Assembly: GCF_010550605.1 (NCBI RefSeq)
Contig: NZ_JAAGNI010000136.1
Span: 124,001 to 188,000 of the forward strand
Direction of reading: 5' to 3'
DNA from: Streptomyces sp. SID9727
Lineage (GTDB): Bacteria; Actinomycetota; Actinomycetes; Streptomycetales; Streptomycetaceae
Length of the DNA stretch: 64,000 nt
In this document: positions 33,214-41,711 of the stretch, one piece after another
Layout of the letters: each line of letters opens with the position of its first letter
Position numbering within the stretch: position 1 is the stretch's first letter
Notes under the pieces: generated by a model
What the model was told of the DNA's origin: nothing
The model's database searches: none
The model's input: the letters and a program-made list of their open reading frames with translations, nothing else
Program-made: the position numbers and the translations under genes

Positions 33214-33710
33214 CGGCGAGCCTCCTGTTGTGTCTCGGCGGTACGCAGCGGGTGGGTGCCGTGGGCGGGTTGGCCATGTGGTGCGTCTTCGGCCGGCCAG
33301 GTGCCGGAGCGGCGCCAAGCCTCTTCGTAAAGCAGATGTCGGTGAACGAGAGTGATCAGCGCTTCCAGGCCGTCCTCGGGGATCCAGCGCAGGGCCGCGT
33401 CATCGCTGGGGTACTGCAGGCACAAGTCCCTTAGCGGCGGCGGGTTGCGGTGCTTGAAGGCACGGTCGGCCGAGTCGAGCGGGAAGGCGTGCACGGTGTA
33501 GTCGGGTCGGATGACGAGGCGGACACGTTCGGTGGGGTAGTTCTCGCGTTCCAGGGCGGGCAGCGGGCGCAAGGTGAGTTCGAGGAGCGCGGCTCCGCCC
33601 GGACCGATGCGGCCAGCCGCCTGCTCCACGCCGTAGACGGTATCGGCGTGGAACAGGTGGTCGGCGGCTGCGCCGGGGTCGGCGAGCACCGCCTTCAGCG
33701 GGTACGCCAT
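33165..33710 (-). CDS. Putative E2-like (ubiquitin-conjugating-fold) protein, 181 aa
   Basis: The central part has the order of prokaryotic E2 proteins: a beta-rich start (RVRLVIRPDYTVHAFPLD), then PPLRDLCLQYP with a candidate catalytic C97, then RWIPEDGLEALITLV and LLYEEAWRRSGTWPAEDAPHG. That Cys, Trp and Glu-x-x-Trp pattern is what I know from E2 domains beside CD-NTases, where the E2 conjugates and primes the synthase. A basic tail follows. The ATG overlaps the CD-NTase stop by 16 bases. No E1 or JAB gene is present. Confidence 0.62.
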   Translation of the reverse strand: MAYPLKAVLADPGAAADHLFHADTVYGVEQAAGRIGPGGAALLELTLRPLPALERENYPTERVRLVIRPDYTVHAFPLDSADRAFKHRNPPPLRDLCLQYPSDDAALRWIPEDGLEALITLVHRHLLYEEAWRRSGTWPAEDAPHGQPAHGTHPLRTAETQQEARRWARHPSPHQKRHPHL

Positions 33711-34699
33711 GACCGGGCCGGTCGCGCGGGCTGCTGCCCGCGCGGGGAGACGACGGCGCGTCCGGTGGAGGTGATGCTGCCGGCCGCCAGTGCGCGCAGC
33801 GCGTCGGTAGCGTTCTGGGACTCGGACTGTGGGAACGGGTCTCCGATCAAGGTGTGCCAGATCTCGATGGCCGCAGCGTGCTGTCCGTCCTCTTCCAGAC
33901 GTCGCGCCTCGGCCGCCCGTCGGGCGGTGGCGGCCAGCGTGGTGGCGTACGTGTTGCGCTCGTCGATCGTCCACTCGGCGGTGAGGTCGTCAACACCGGT
34001 CGGGTCGAGCACCGGGTGGGTGACCGCCTGGGCAGCTTGAGCCAGGGTGGTGGCGAGGGCCTGGGAGTGCTCAAGCGGGCCGGTGACGGCCGCGTAGGCG
34101 AAGGCCTCCCACAGCAGCCCGCAGGTGTCGTCGAGGACAGGGTTGCCCTTCTTGAACGACTTCAGCATGCGGACCTGGTGGACGAACCGTCCGCCGGTGG
34201 CTTGGTTGCGGGTGCTGATGATCCGGTTGAGCGTACGGGTGTTGGACCACTCCCAGGTGTCGTTCTCCCTGTCGGCGATGTGGACGATCTCGCTGTCTTC
34301 AACGTCGAGCGCGGGGACCAGGTCGAAGGTGAAGTCCAGCTCGGCGAAGGTGACCTGGAGGGCGTGGGCAGGGGCGTCATCCACGTCGAAGAGGGCGTCG
34401 GGGTACTTCTCGGTGATGACCTCGCGGATGAGGCTCATCGCGTGGGCCGGGCCGCCGGGCTGACGCAGGGCCTTCTCCAGGCGCGGATGCATCCGGATGA
34501 CCATGTCGACGTCCTTGAGCGGCTTGAGCATCGTCTTACGGGCGAAGCTGCCCTGCAGGAAGGTGGCGATGGCCAGGCCAGCGTTCACCAGGTGTTCGGT
34601 GATCTCGTTGTGCCGCTTCTGGGCGCTTTTACGCTCGCGGCCATCGAGGTTGAGTTCCTCGTCGAAGGCATCGAAGGCGTTCTTGGTGCTGTCGTTCAT
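33695..34699 (-). CDS. Second CD-NTase-like nucleotidyltransferase, 334 aa
   Basis: The nucleotidyltransferase core has G50-S51 in QGSFARKTM, the acidic pair D63/D65 in KDVDMVIRM and a third acidic residue D126 in DFTFDLVPALD. This fits a SMODS/CD-NTase that makes a cyclic oligonucleotide. It is unrelated in detail to the CD-NTase at 1575-2486. The C-terminus is extended and basic, ending in WRTR, which could be the tail modified by the overlapping E2-like protein. The start at 34699 has a weak ribosome site. A 150-base gap precedes it and may hold an internal promoter. Confidence 0.8.
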   Translation of the reverse strand: MNDSTKNAFDAFDEELNLDGRERKSAQKRHNEITEHLVNAGLAIATFLQGSFARKTMLKPLKDVDMVIRMHPRLEKALRQPGGPAHAMSLIREVITEKYPDALFDVDDAPAHALQVTFAELDFTFDLVPALDVEDSEIVHIADRENDTWEWSNTRTLNRIISTRNQATGGRFVHQVRMLKSFKKGNPVLDDTCGLLWEAFAYAAVTGPLEHSQALATTLAQAAQAVTHPVLDPTGVDDLTAEWTIDERNTYATTLAATARRAAEARRLEEDGQHAAAIEIWHTLIGDPFPQSESQNATDALRALAAGSITSTGRAVVSPRGQQPARPARSWRTR

Positions 34700-34850
34700 C
34701 GTGCTGTCGTGCTCGTTTCTGCCGGCCGGGTAGATCGTGGTGCCCGGTGCCGGCTCCGGGGTCCCGTACGTGGTGAGGCGCCCGGGGTGGGTGCCTTCAC
34801 AGGGGACAGACGACGTAACTCGGCGGTAGTGCGACGGGTGTGACGAGAGT

Positions 34851-35876
34851 TCAGTCGCAGTCGCGGCAGCGGCTGCTGGCGCCGTCGAACATGGCCGCCG
34901 GATGGACGACGAAGCAGGCCGTGCACTGGCGCTCGAACACCTTGCGGTCGCAGCCGCAGCGGTCGCAGTCGGGGCACGGGGCAGACTCGCAGCGGGCGCA
35001 GGCGCGGGCGAAGGAGGTGAAGTCCTCCCCGCAGTGTGCGCAGGTATAGCTGGCGGCCTCGGGGCCGTTGTATCGAACGGAGGGCGCGAAGGTCCTCCAC
35101 GGCGCGAGGTCGGTGACGGCGACGGCGAGGACGTAGCCGTCCATGGCCGCGGTCTGCAGGTACAGCTCCTCACCGGCGACGGCGCCGTCACGGTAGGCAA
35201 GCCGGCCACGTCCCTCGGCGTGTCCCTGGCCCGACAAGGCCGTGCGCAGGACCGGGACCTGGCTCTGGTCGCTGCCGCGCCGCAGTGGGGGCAGGCCGTG
35301 GGAGGCGCCGAAGGCGAGGATGCCGTCGCGGTCGAGGAGCAGGATGTGACCGGGAGCTGGGAGACGTTCGCTGGCTTTCACGCACGCCGCCATACGGGAG
35401 GCATTGCTCACCCGCCACAGTGCGACTGCGGCGTCCGCCGTGGGGCCGACGGCAGTGATATGGCGATCGGTGAGTGTGTCGGGCAGGAGGATGTCGGCGG
35501 CGAAGGCATCGCAGGCAGCATCCTCCAGAGCGGCGCCACCGTCGGGCTCGGCAAGCAGGACGTCCATCAGCTCCACCACGGTCTGCTGCAGGTGGTGGCC
35601 CAGCTCATGGAGACCGGTGAACTCGCGGCGGGCCAGGCTGGCAGAGGTGGCGACGGCGAGGACGGCGGGAGTACCGGCGAAATAGGCACCGGAGACACTG
35701 CAGCCGCCGCCAGAGCGATCGTCGGGTACGTCCCTGACCTGAAGGCCGGGCCACTGCCGCAGCTCGTCAAGGGCGCCGTCGCCCAGCCGCTGGGCAGCGC
35801 CGGGGTGGTCGCGCTGAAGGACGGTGAGCATGGCCTTGGCCTGGGTACGGGCCGCGGCGCGGCGCAGGTAGTCCAT
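34851..35876 (-). CDS. ImmA/IrrE metallopeptidase with C-terminal zinc ribbons, 341 aa
   Basis: The metal site is HELGHH (H90, E91, H94) with a likely third ligand E118 ahead of DAFAADILLP. A middle domain of about 130 residues follows, and the last 90 residues contain at least five Cys pairs (CAHCGEDF, CARCESAPCPDCDRCGC, CTACF and CRDCD). The zinc ribbons could sense DNA or protein damage. The ATG at 35876 shares a base with the stop of the regulator gene. By analogy with IrrE/ImmA, the protease should cleave a partner repressor, probably that regulator. Confidence 0.8.
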   Translation of the reverse strand: MDYLRRAAARTQAKAMLTVLQRDHPGAAQRLGDGALDELRQWPGLQVRDVPDDRSGGGCSVSGAYFAGTPAVLAVATSASLARREFTGLHELGHHLQQTVVELMDVLLAEPDGGAALEDAACDAFAADILLPDTLTDRHITAVGPTADAAVALWRVSNASRMAACVKASERLPAPGHILLLDRDGILAFGASHGLPPLRRGSDQSQVPVLRTALSGQGHAEGRGRLAYRDGAVAGEELYLQTAAMDGYVLAVAVTDLAPWRTFAPSVRYNGPEAASYTCAHCGEDFTSFARACARCESAPCPDCDRCGCDRKVFERQCTACFVVHPAAMFDGASSRCRDCD

Positions 35877-36790
35877 CACTCGCTCTCCGAACCTAGGTGC
35901 ACGTGGAAATAGCGGTCTACCCGAGCAGGCCAGTCCGCTTCCGCAGGGCGCTCCTGACGCGCTGCCAGTGTGAGCGTGGCAAAGAGTGCCTGTCGGCGGG
36001 CTTCCTGTTCAGCGGTTCCGGTGAGGTGGGCGAGCCGACGGATCTGTTCGCGGCGGGCGGGGCGACTCAGCTCGTGTACCAAACGGTCAGGCAACGGCGG
36101 ATTGGCAGCCAGGATCACGTCCGCAGACATGCCCAGGGTCGGTGCGAGGAGGTGAGCTTCGGGCGGGGTGAGAGGTGTCTGCGCGCGCAGCAGCGCGAGG
36201 GCGCGCGGTGGCCTGATGCTCAAGCGATGGATCAGTTCGGTGGGGCCCAGGCCGCACTGCTTCAGCAGGGCAGGCAGACCGCCGCTGCCCCGAGGCGCCC
36301 AGCGCGCCGTCGCCAGCACGTCCATGGTGTCGGCGAGGGTGGAGCGGAACTCGGCCGCCTGCGATGCGGGGCTGGGAAGGGGGCTGCCATAGCGGTACCC
36401 AGAGGCATCCGGGGCGGGTGAGCCGTCGGCTTCCAAAGGAACGGACAGCCCACTGACCTGCCGGTCCAGGACATACCACGGAAGACGCCTGCCCAGACCG
36501 CACCACAGGGCAAGCGGCTGCTCCAGGGTGGAAGCCTCGGCGGGCAGCAGCACCGTGTCGGGATCGTTGAAGCGCGTCTCCAGGGAGACCGGCAAGGCGT
36601 GCACCGTGGTGTCATCGACCGCCGTGATAGCCACAACCTCGACAACGCCTTCCCACACAGCGCGCCAGATCTGGCCCGGTCGGGGATCACCCGGCACCGC
36701 CGCCGCCACGGTACGGACCGCATCGGGAACATGCAGCTGGGCGGCTGCAGCGCGAAGCCGCTCATATGCGCTGCTCGATGCCTGGCTCAT
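35876..36790 (-). CDS. Probable DNA-binding regulator paired with ImmA/IrrE, 304 aa
   Basis: The gene is directly coupled to the metallopeptidase gene. Residues about 178-240 (LLKQCGLGPTELIHRLSIRPPRAL, then LLAPTLGMSADVILAANPP) have the helix spacing of an XRE-type DNA-binding domain. The N-terminal 150 residues form a beta-rich domain with several tryptophans. A repressor that is removed by proteolysis would fit the family pattern. It is not certain that it binds DNA. Confidence 0.6.
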   Translation of the reverse strand: MSQASSSAYERLRAAAAQLHVPDAVRTVAAAVPGDPRPGQIWRAVWEGVVEVVAITAVDDTTVHALPVSLETRFNDPDTVLLPAEASTLEQPLALWCGLGRRLPWYVLDRQVSGLSVPLEADGSPAPDASGYRYGSPLPSPASQAAEFRSTLADTMDVLATARWAPRGSGGLPALLKQCGLGPTELIHRLSIRPPRALALLRAQTPLTPPEAHLLAPTLGMSADVILAANPPLPDRLVHELSRPARREQIRRLAHLTGTAEQEARRQALFATLTLAARQERPAEADWPARVDRYFHVHLGSESE

Positions 36791-36856
36791 CGGGCGGCCC
36801 CCATTCCTCTCAGCGGTCTGTTCCCACTATGGACAAACGACGTCACTCGCCGAACG

Positions 36857-37798
36857 TCAGGGGGGTTCACTGCTGCGGCGCAGCAGCGCTGCGGCTACCT
36901 CTCGGGGATCACTACCCGCAGCAGTCAGAGCCAGCATGAGCTTCTGACGCAGCGCATCCATGATCGCGGACGTCTGTCGGCGCCCGAGTCCAAGCAGGAC
37001 GGAGACTTCCGCCGGATCGTCCTCCAGGAACGACAGCAGTTTCCGCTCCTGCGGGGACATGTCCGCCCAGATTTCCCCGGCTACGGTCTCGGCCTCCACG
37101 GGAACGGTCCCGTGTTCCTGACCGGTGGCAGAGTCGATGAGCTCGCCATCATCCGCGTACAGCGTCGTGTACTCGGCAGGAGAGAGCAGCTCGAAGCGGG
37201 CTTCAAGAACCTTGGCCAGTTCTTCCTCCCGGACCGCTCCACCTGCTGCCTCCAGCACTCCGGTGAGTACGGCCATCAGGGCGCGCACGGTTTCCCTGGG
37301 AGTCGGCCCGGAGTGGTTCCAGGCAGTGATCCATACTCCACGCACTTCCCAGGCGGCTTTGACCAGTTCATCTAGATCGCCTTGCCAGACGGCGCCGGGT
37401 GGGTGAGAGGTCAGGGCCCATCGGGGCGAAGTACCAGCCACCGCGCGAAACCGGCTGTCCGCGCCAAGGCGCGCAGCGAAGCGCCGCCGCAGCTTTCCCC
37501 GCTCGGTACGTTTGGCTTCGTCGATCAGGAAATTCCTGATCGACGTGAAGAACATCCTCTCCAGGGAAGCGTCGTCGACCGTCTTCAGAAAGCAGGTTAG
37601 GAGGAAGTTCTCGCCCTTCCTGCTGATCATCTCGAACAGGAGCTCGTCGACGGCCTCGTCCGTCCACGCGGCATGACCTTCGGGCGGTGGGAATCCCTGG
37701 GATCTTGCCACCTGACGACCGACGCATCGGAGCAACTCAAGACCCAGATCACCAAGCTGGCCGTACTGCGCCAGCTCCTCATGCGCCCCGCCCGCCAT
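36857..37798 (-). CDS. Sigma-factor-like protein, 313 aa
   Basis: Residues about 50-110 (ENFLLTCFLKTVDDASLERMFF, then IRNFLIDEAKRTERGK) resemble a sigma region 2, and the C-terminal segment MSPQERKLLSFLEDDPAEVSVLLGLGRRQTSAIMDALRQK has a region-4-like helix-turn-helix. GAGG lies six bases before the ATG at 37798; a GTG at 37816 is an alternative start. It is first in the operon with the regulator, protease and CD-NTase. It may drive conditional transcription of the defence genes. Confidence 0.6.
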   Translation of the reverse strand: MAGGAHEELAQYGQLGDLGLELLRCVGRQVARSQGFPPPEGHAAWTDEAVDELLFEMISRKGENFLLTCFLKTVDDASLERMFFTSIRNFLIDEAKRTERGKLRRRFAARLGADSRFRAVAGTSPRWALTSHPPGAVWQGDLDELVKAAWEVRGVWITAWNHSGPTPRETVRALMAVLTGVLEAAGGAVREEELAKVLEARFELLSPAEYTTLYADDGELIDSATGQEHGTVPVEAETVAGEIWADMSPQERKLLSFLEDDPAEVSVLLGLGRRQTSAIMDALRQKLMLALTAAGSDPREVAAALLRRSSEPP

Positions 37799-38004
37799 CG
37801 ACCACCTCGGCCTCACCCTGCGGACTGCGCCGTCCGCACTGGCCTCTTCCTATACACCTCCCGAGGTGCGGACGGAGGTCCGCCACGCCGTTGACTCAGC
37901 ACGAGAATGCTCGCCCGGCCGCGAACGGCGATGCATGGCGGTTCCCCGCGGGCCATCCCCCTGTCTCTCCATCCCAGGGACTTTCAGCGCTGCCCGAGGG
38001 ACGA

Positions 38005-38238
38005 TCAGGTCGCTCGATTTACCGTTTGAGCTTCCAGCCATGCCTCTACCTCCGACCAGCGGTAGCGCAAATAGCGGCCGACCTTGTGGGCTCGCGGACC
38101 CTGGTGTCGGTGATTCCATATGTAGACCGTATTCAGAGGTACGCCCAGGAAATCGGCCAGCTCCTCCGCGCTCGCCAAGGGGCAACGGTCCCCCGCGCCA
38201 CTGGCGGCTTCTTCCGCATGGGCATTGGTTCGACGCAT
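38005..38238 (-). CDS. Excisionase-like MerR/HTH protein, 77 aa
   Basis: The 77-residue product has LASAEELADFLGVPLNTVYIW followed by GPRAHKVGRYLRYRWSEVEAWL, the classic helix-turn-helix of Xis and phage excisionases. GGAG is five bases before the ATG. It is divergent from the integrase gene with a 417-base region between, which carries a very long inverted repeat. It would direct excision of the element. Confidence 0.88.
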   Translation of the reverse strand: MRRTNAHAEEAASGAGDRCPLASAEELADFLGVPLNTVYIWNHRHQGPRAHKVGRYLRYRWSEVEAWLEAQTVNRAT

Positions 38239-38395
38239 GGGCACTCCAGAACGATTCGAAGCGGGCAGGAAAGAACCACGTGAGCGGTATTCCGCCGTGG
38301 TGGCACGTGGAACGTTTGCACTAAATTCCGGCCGGACCAAACAGAGGCCCTCTCGACGAAACGCCTGCAACTCTTGCGAACTCTCGAAAAACATT

Positions 38396-38461
38396 GGTGA
38401 ATGCTCGCTGAGGGTTCGGCGAGGGCTCGCCGAACCCTCAGCGAGCATTCACCTAGGTGAA
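38396..38461. repeat. 28-bp-arm perfect inverted repeat plus adjacent palindrome
   Basis: The arms at 38396-38423 and 38426-38453 are exact reverse complements with only GG between them. A second perfect palindrome, TTCACCTAGGTGAA, at 38448-38461 overlaps the right end. The element lies between the divergent xis and int genes. There is no U-tract. Possible roles are a shared terminator/attenuator, a regulator site or a structural element for excision. Confidence 0.8.
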
Positions 38462-38655
38462 ATCTTCTCTACCGCTCTGCACCGTTTGTCGCGAAGACCC
38501 CAAGAATGCATTTGACATCTTCGGCTCGCCTGGATCAACATCCAATTCACTTAGGGCTCGTTGAACGGGCACCCGATCTCGCCGTCGACGATGGCCCTGA
38601 TTCAGGAGAGTCCACGAATAGACTCAAAGGCCCATTGGAAACTAGGAGTTAGTTG

Positions 38656-39930
38656 ATGCCGTACGACCGCTGGCACAAGTCGCGCCCGAAAGACGGGGAG
38701 TCGACCTGCAAGGAACACGGCAAAGTTCCGACGCGGGATCACGGGACGGGGAAGCGGTGGCAGGCCCGATGGCGCAACCGGGAAGATGTCCAGCAGACGG
38801 AGCTGTTCCGCACCGAGGTCGAAGCCCGCAAGCACGAGACCAAGATGCGGTCCGGAGTGGACGACGGCTCGTACATCAACCCTCGCGCCGGTGAGGTCAG
38901 GGTCGGTGAACTCGCCCTCACGTGGCTCAAGGGGCACGAACACAAGAATCCACGAACTTACCGACGCCACAAGGAGCGAATTCTCCTGCACGTCGTTCCT
39001 ACCGCAGTCGGGAAGATGCGCGTAAAGGACGTGAACGCCTCGTCTTTGCTGGACTGGCTGCACGACCGCCGCAGGCTGCTCGAAAGTTCCACGCTGCGCC
39101 TGGTCTTCGACAATCTTCGGGCTGTCTTTGACCTGGCCGTGGACGACAGCCTGATACACAAAAATCCTTGCCTCGCCAAATCAGTGCAGGACGCCAAGCC
39201 GAAGCGAGGAGGGGGCGGCCGGGCAGAGCTGACCCTGACGTGGGAGGACACCGAGAAGATCCGTGCCGAACTTCCTGACCGCTACAAAGCACTTGTTGAC
39301 TGCGGTCGCGGCCTGGGCCTTCGGCAAGGAGAGATATTCGGCCTGTCACCAGAAGATATCGACTGGACACATCCGGACGGCGCCATGGTGCACGTGCAAC
39401 GGCAAGTAGTCCACGAAGGCTCGTTCCTCGTATACGCCCTGCCCAAGGGCGGAAACGACGAGGACTCGAAGGACCGGTGGGTTGAGCTGACCGACGAGGT
39501 GGCCATCCCCCTGCGCGAGCACATGGGGAAGTACCCGCCGGTCGAGGTGACCCGACCGTGGGGCAGCAAAGGCGGCGACCCGGTCACCGTGCGGCTGATC
39601 TTCTACACCCGGGAGAAGACCGCCATTCAGTCGAATTGGTTCAACTCATACCGCTGGAAGCCCGCCCTGGCGTCGGCCGGCCTCATCAAGCCCCTTGAGC
39701 CCGACGCGAAGGGACGACGCTGGGAGAAGTCCCGCGACGTGATGATGCACGCGCTCCGACACCTGTACGCATCAATGATGATCAACGGCGGGGTAGACGT
39801 GTACACGCTCGCGGACCGCCTCGGACACGCCGATCCCGCGTTCACCCTGCGTAAATACGTGCACCGGGTCGTGGGAGCCGGTTCCAAGGTCCGCATCGCG
39901 GTCCGGAGCGCCTACACCAAGGCCGCGTGA
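38656..39930 (+). CDS. Tyrosine-type site-specific integrase, 424 aa
   Basis: The catalytic residues of a tyrosine recombinase are in place: R223 in GLGLRQGEIF, H365 and R368 in HALRHLYAS, H391 in RLGHADPAF and Y401 in LRKYVHR. The N-terminal region (residues about 80-165) is the core-binding domain. AGGAG lies seven bases before the ATG at 38656. With the xis gene it forms the integration/excision module of an element. No tRNA is seen downstream, so the target site is not obvious. Confidence 0.92.
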   Translation: MPYDRWHKSRPKDGESTCKEHGKVPTRDHGTGKRWQARWRNREDVQQTELFRTEVEARKHETKMRSGVDDGSYINPRAGEVRVGELALTWLKGHEHKNPRTYRRHKERILLHVVPTAVGKMRVKDVNASSLLDWLHDRRRLLESSTLRLVFDNLRAVFDLAVDDSLIHKNPCLAKSVQDAKPKRGGGGRAELTLTWEDTEKIRAELPDRYKALVDCGRGLGLRQGEIFGLSPEDIDWTHPDGAMVHVQRQVVHEGSFLVYALPKGGNDEDSKDRWVELTDEVAIPLREHMGKYPPVEVTRPWGSKGGDPVTVRLIFYTREKTAIQSNWFNSYRWKPALASAGLIKPLEPDAKGRRWEKSRDVMMHALRHLYASMMINGGVDVYTLADRLGHADPAFTLRKYVHRVVGAGSKVRIAVRSAYTKAA

Positions 39931-40924
39931 CTCTTGCTCCGTTCGGCTTGTGCAACAACCGTGCAAGATGATCTCCAAGAGGTGTAATTTACGCAGGTCA
40001 GAAGCTTTGTATATGAGTTCCGGGACATCTGAAAGATCGTCAGGTAATGGCTAACGAAACCTCTCTGACCTGCGTCAATGCGCACCATCAGGAGGTGAGG
40101 CACGCTTTCTGGGATTTCTCTGGGACTTTACGCCCACGCCGTACACGCCCGCGAACAGCGTAACCGGGGCGGGGCGTGGGCGTGGATGCCTGGCCGTCGG
40201 ACAGCGTGGTCGGATCAGTCGGTCGTGTCGCCCGTCTTCCAGACGGGCGTTGACTTGACGGCACTGTCCTCACCGAACAGGCGCGGGCCGAGGGAGTCCT
40301 GGCAGGGGCAGGCACGGGTGGGCCTTGCCCCTGCGTCCCGGACACGAGTCATGCGGCCGGAGCCAGCGTGGCTGATGTCGTTCCGGACGCTGTCTCGCAG
40401 GGATCGGGCTGCGCTGTCCGAGGCGTGAGTGGCGGCGTCGGGTCATGACCACGGGGCATCTGTTCTTCTGGGCCATCAGGATCCAAGTGCCTCGGGTGTC
40501 CAAGAACAGGGGGTCAAGCCCCCCGGTGATGGAGCAGAGGGCGTCGTTGGTCTCGTTCCGGGTCTTCGTGGGAACCCGCCCCAGCGCACCTCCAGTATTC
40601 GAGAGCGAAGGCGTACCAGCTGATGGTGGTCACACCGCGCCCGCTCCTCACCCGGCCGAAGTCGTCAGCGGCGGCTTCCCTGACGGCTCGGACCAACGAG
40701 GCCCCGAGCTCGTCGGCCAGAGCCCTGACATCCACTCCATCGCCGGCCGCCGGCCCCCGCCGGGGCTTCACCACCCTCGGCCCGCGCCGTCCGGGTGCGT
40801 TTCGCACCTGGCCTGCCGAACTCCGCATGACGACCACCGCCTCTCTCCAGGTCAACGTGCCGCCTGCGGCTCCCATGCCAGCCAAGAAAGCCCCACCAGG
40901 AGGATGAAGGGTAGGATAAGTAGC
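39931..40924. other. Non-coding kilobase downstream of integrase, possible attachment region
   Basis: Nearly 1 kb lacks a convincing gene. ACGCAGGTCAGA at 39991-40002 is inverted as TCTGACCTGCGT at 40064-40075, an arrangement that could flank the integrase crossover site. The rest (about 40100-40920) contains only broken frames on both strands, including a short minus-strand piece starting VTTISWYAFALEYW, so it looks like gene remnants at an element boundary. Confidence 0.4.
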
Positions 40925-41188
40925 ATGAGCGAGCCCACCGGGAAGTACTCGATCACCATGCCGCGCGACATCGCCGAAGCCGCCAAGGCCCGCAGCGGCC
41001 TCTCCGGCCTTTCCGCCTACGTGGCCGCCGCCGTCGCCCGCCAGATCGAACGCGACAACCTCAACGAACTCATCACCGTCGCCGAGGCCGAGCACGGGCC
41101 CGTCACTGACGACGAGATCCAGTCCCTGCGCGACCAGCTCGCCGAGGCCCGTCGCGAGCAGAACCAGCATGGGGCGAGCGCAGCGTGA
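40925..41188 (+). CDS. CopG/ribbon-helix-helix-like antitoxin, 87 aa
   Basis: The N-terminus KYSITMPRDIAEAAKARSGLS has the strand-helix start of a ribbon-helix-helix DNA-binding protein, followed by an acidic, helical toxin-binding tail. AGGA lies about eight bases ahead of the ATG. The stop overlaps the GTG of the PIN gene (GTGA), the usual antitoxin-then-toxin order. It should neutralise the PIN ribonuclease and autoregulate. Confidence 0.82.
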   Translation: MSEPTGKYSITMPRDIAEAAKARSGLSGLSAYVAAAVARQIERDNLNELITVAEAEHGPVTDDEIQSLRDQLAEARREQNQHGASAA

Positions 41189-41598
41189 CCCGCTCCCCTG
41201 CGGTCCCCGGCGGCACCCTCGTCCTCGACAGCGAAGGGCTGGCGAAGGCCGTCCTGCGCGACCGCACGGTCACCACCTGGCTCGCCCTGGCCCGCGCCGA
41301 CGACCTGCGCGTGATCACCTCGGCGGCCACCCTCGTCGAGGTGGTCCACCCCCGCATCAACCGCCCGGCCCTGGAGTGGACTCTCTCCCGTCTCGTCGTG
41401 GAGCCGATCACCGAACCGATCGCCCGTCACGCCGCCGCCCTCCTCGCCGACGCCGACCTGCACGGCCACAAGTACGCCATCGACGCCATGCTCGCCGCCA
41501 CCGCGCTCGCCTCACCGGGGCCTGTCACGATCCTCACCTCCGACCCCGAGGACCTCATCGCCCTGTGCGGTGGACGCGTCACAGTGATCAAGGTCTGA
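41185..41598 (+). CDS. PIN-domain toxin (VapC-like), 137 aa
   Basis: The PIN ribonuclease acidic residues are in LVLDSEGLAK, SAATLVEVVH, HKYAIDAMLAA and LTSDPEDLIAL. The length is normal for VapC. It is coupled to the antitoxin by a four-base overlap. The pair lies between the integrase-side remnants and the large defence module, where toxin-antitoxin pairs often stabilise islands. Confidence 0.85.
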   Translation: MTRSPAVPGGTLVLDSEGLAKAVLRDRTVTTWLALARADDLRVITSAATLVEVVHPRINRPALEWTLSRLVVEPITEPIARHAAALLADADLHGHKYAIDAMLAATALASPGPVTILTSDPEDLIALCGGRVTVIKV

Positions 41599-41602
41599 CC
41601 GA

Positions 41603-41627
41603 TCCCTTGCTCGCCCTCCGCAAGGGA
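41603..41627 (+). terminator. Terminator after PIN toxin
   Basis: TCCCTTGC at 41603-41610 pairs with GCAAGGGA at 41620-41627 across a nine-base loop, four bases after the toxin stop codon. Confidence 0.6.
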
Positions 41628-41645
41628 AGAAGATGACTCCCCTCA

Positions 41646-41667
41646 AGATACGTTGACGTCGTCAACG
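41646..41667. promoter_or_regulatory. Palindromic operator upstream of the methyltransferase-like gene
   Basis: The site is AGATA then CGTTGACG-T-CGTCAACG, a perfect eight-base-arm palindrome at 41651-41667. It ends 45 bases before the ATG at 41712 and contains a TTGACG that could be the -35 element. A copy differing at two of 22 positions lies at 53288-53309, upstream of the divergent-end operon. Confidence 0.8.
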
Positions 41668-41711
41668 CTCACTATCTAACTCGCGTCTGTAGCGGCGTGT
41701 ACGGTTGACTC

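Noticed and set aside
40270..40503. Short minus-strand frame of 77 codons
   Set aside because: The residues are arginine/proline-rich without any domain, and other broken frames overlap it; likely remnant DNA.
39931..40924. tRNA gene as integrase target
   Set aside because: I looked for a tRNA 3' end near the integrase on both strands and found no cloverleaf or T-arm consensus.
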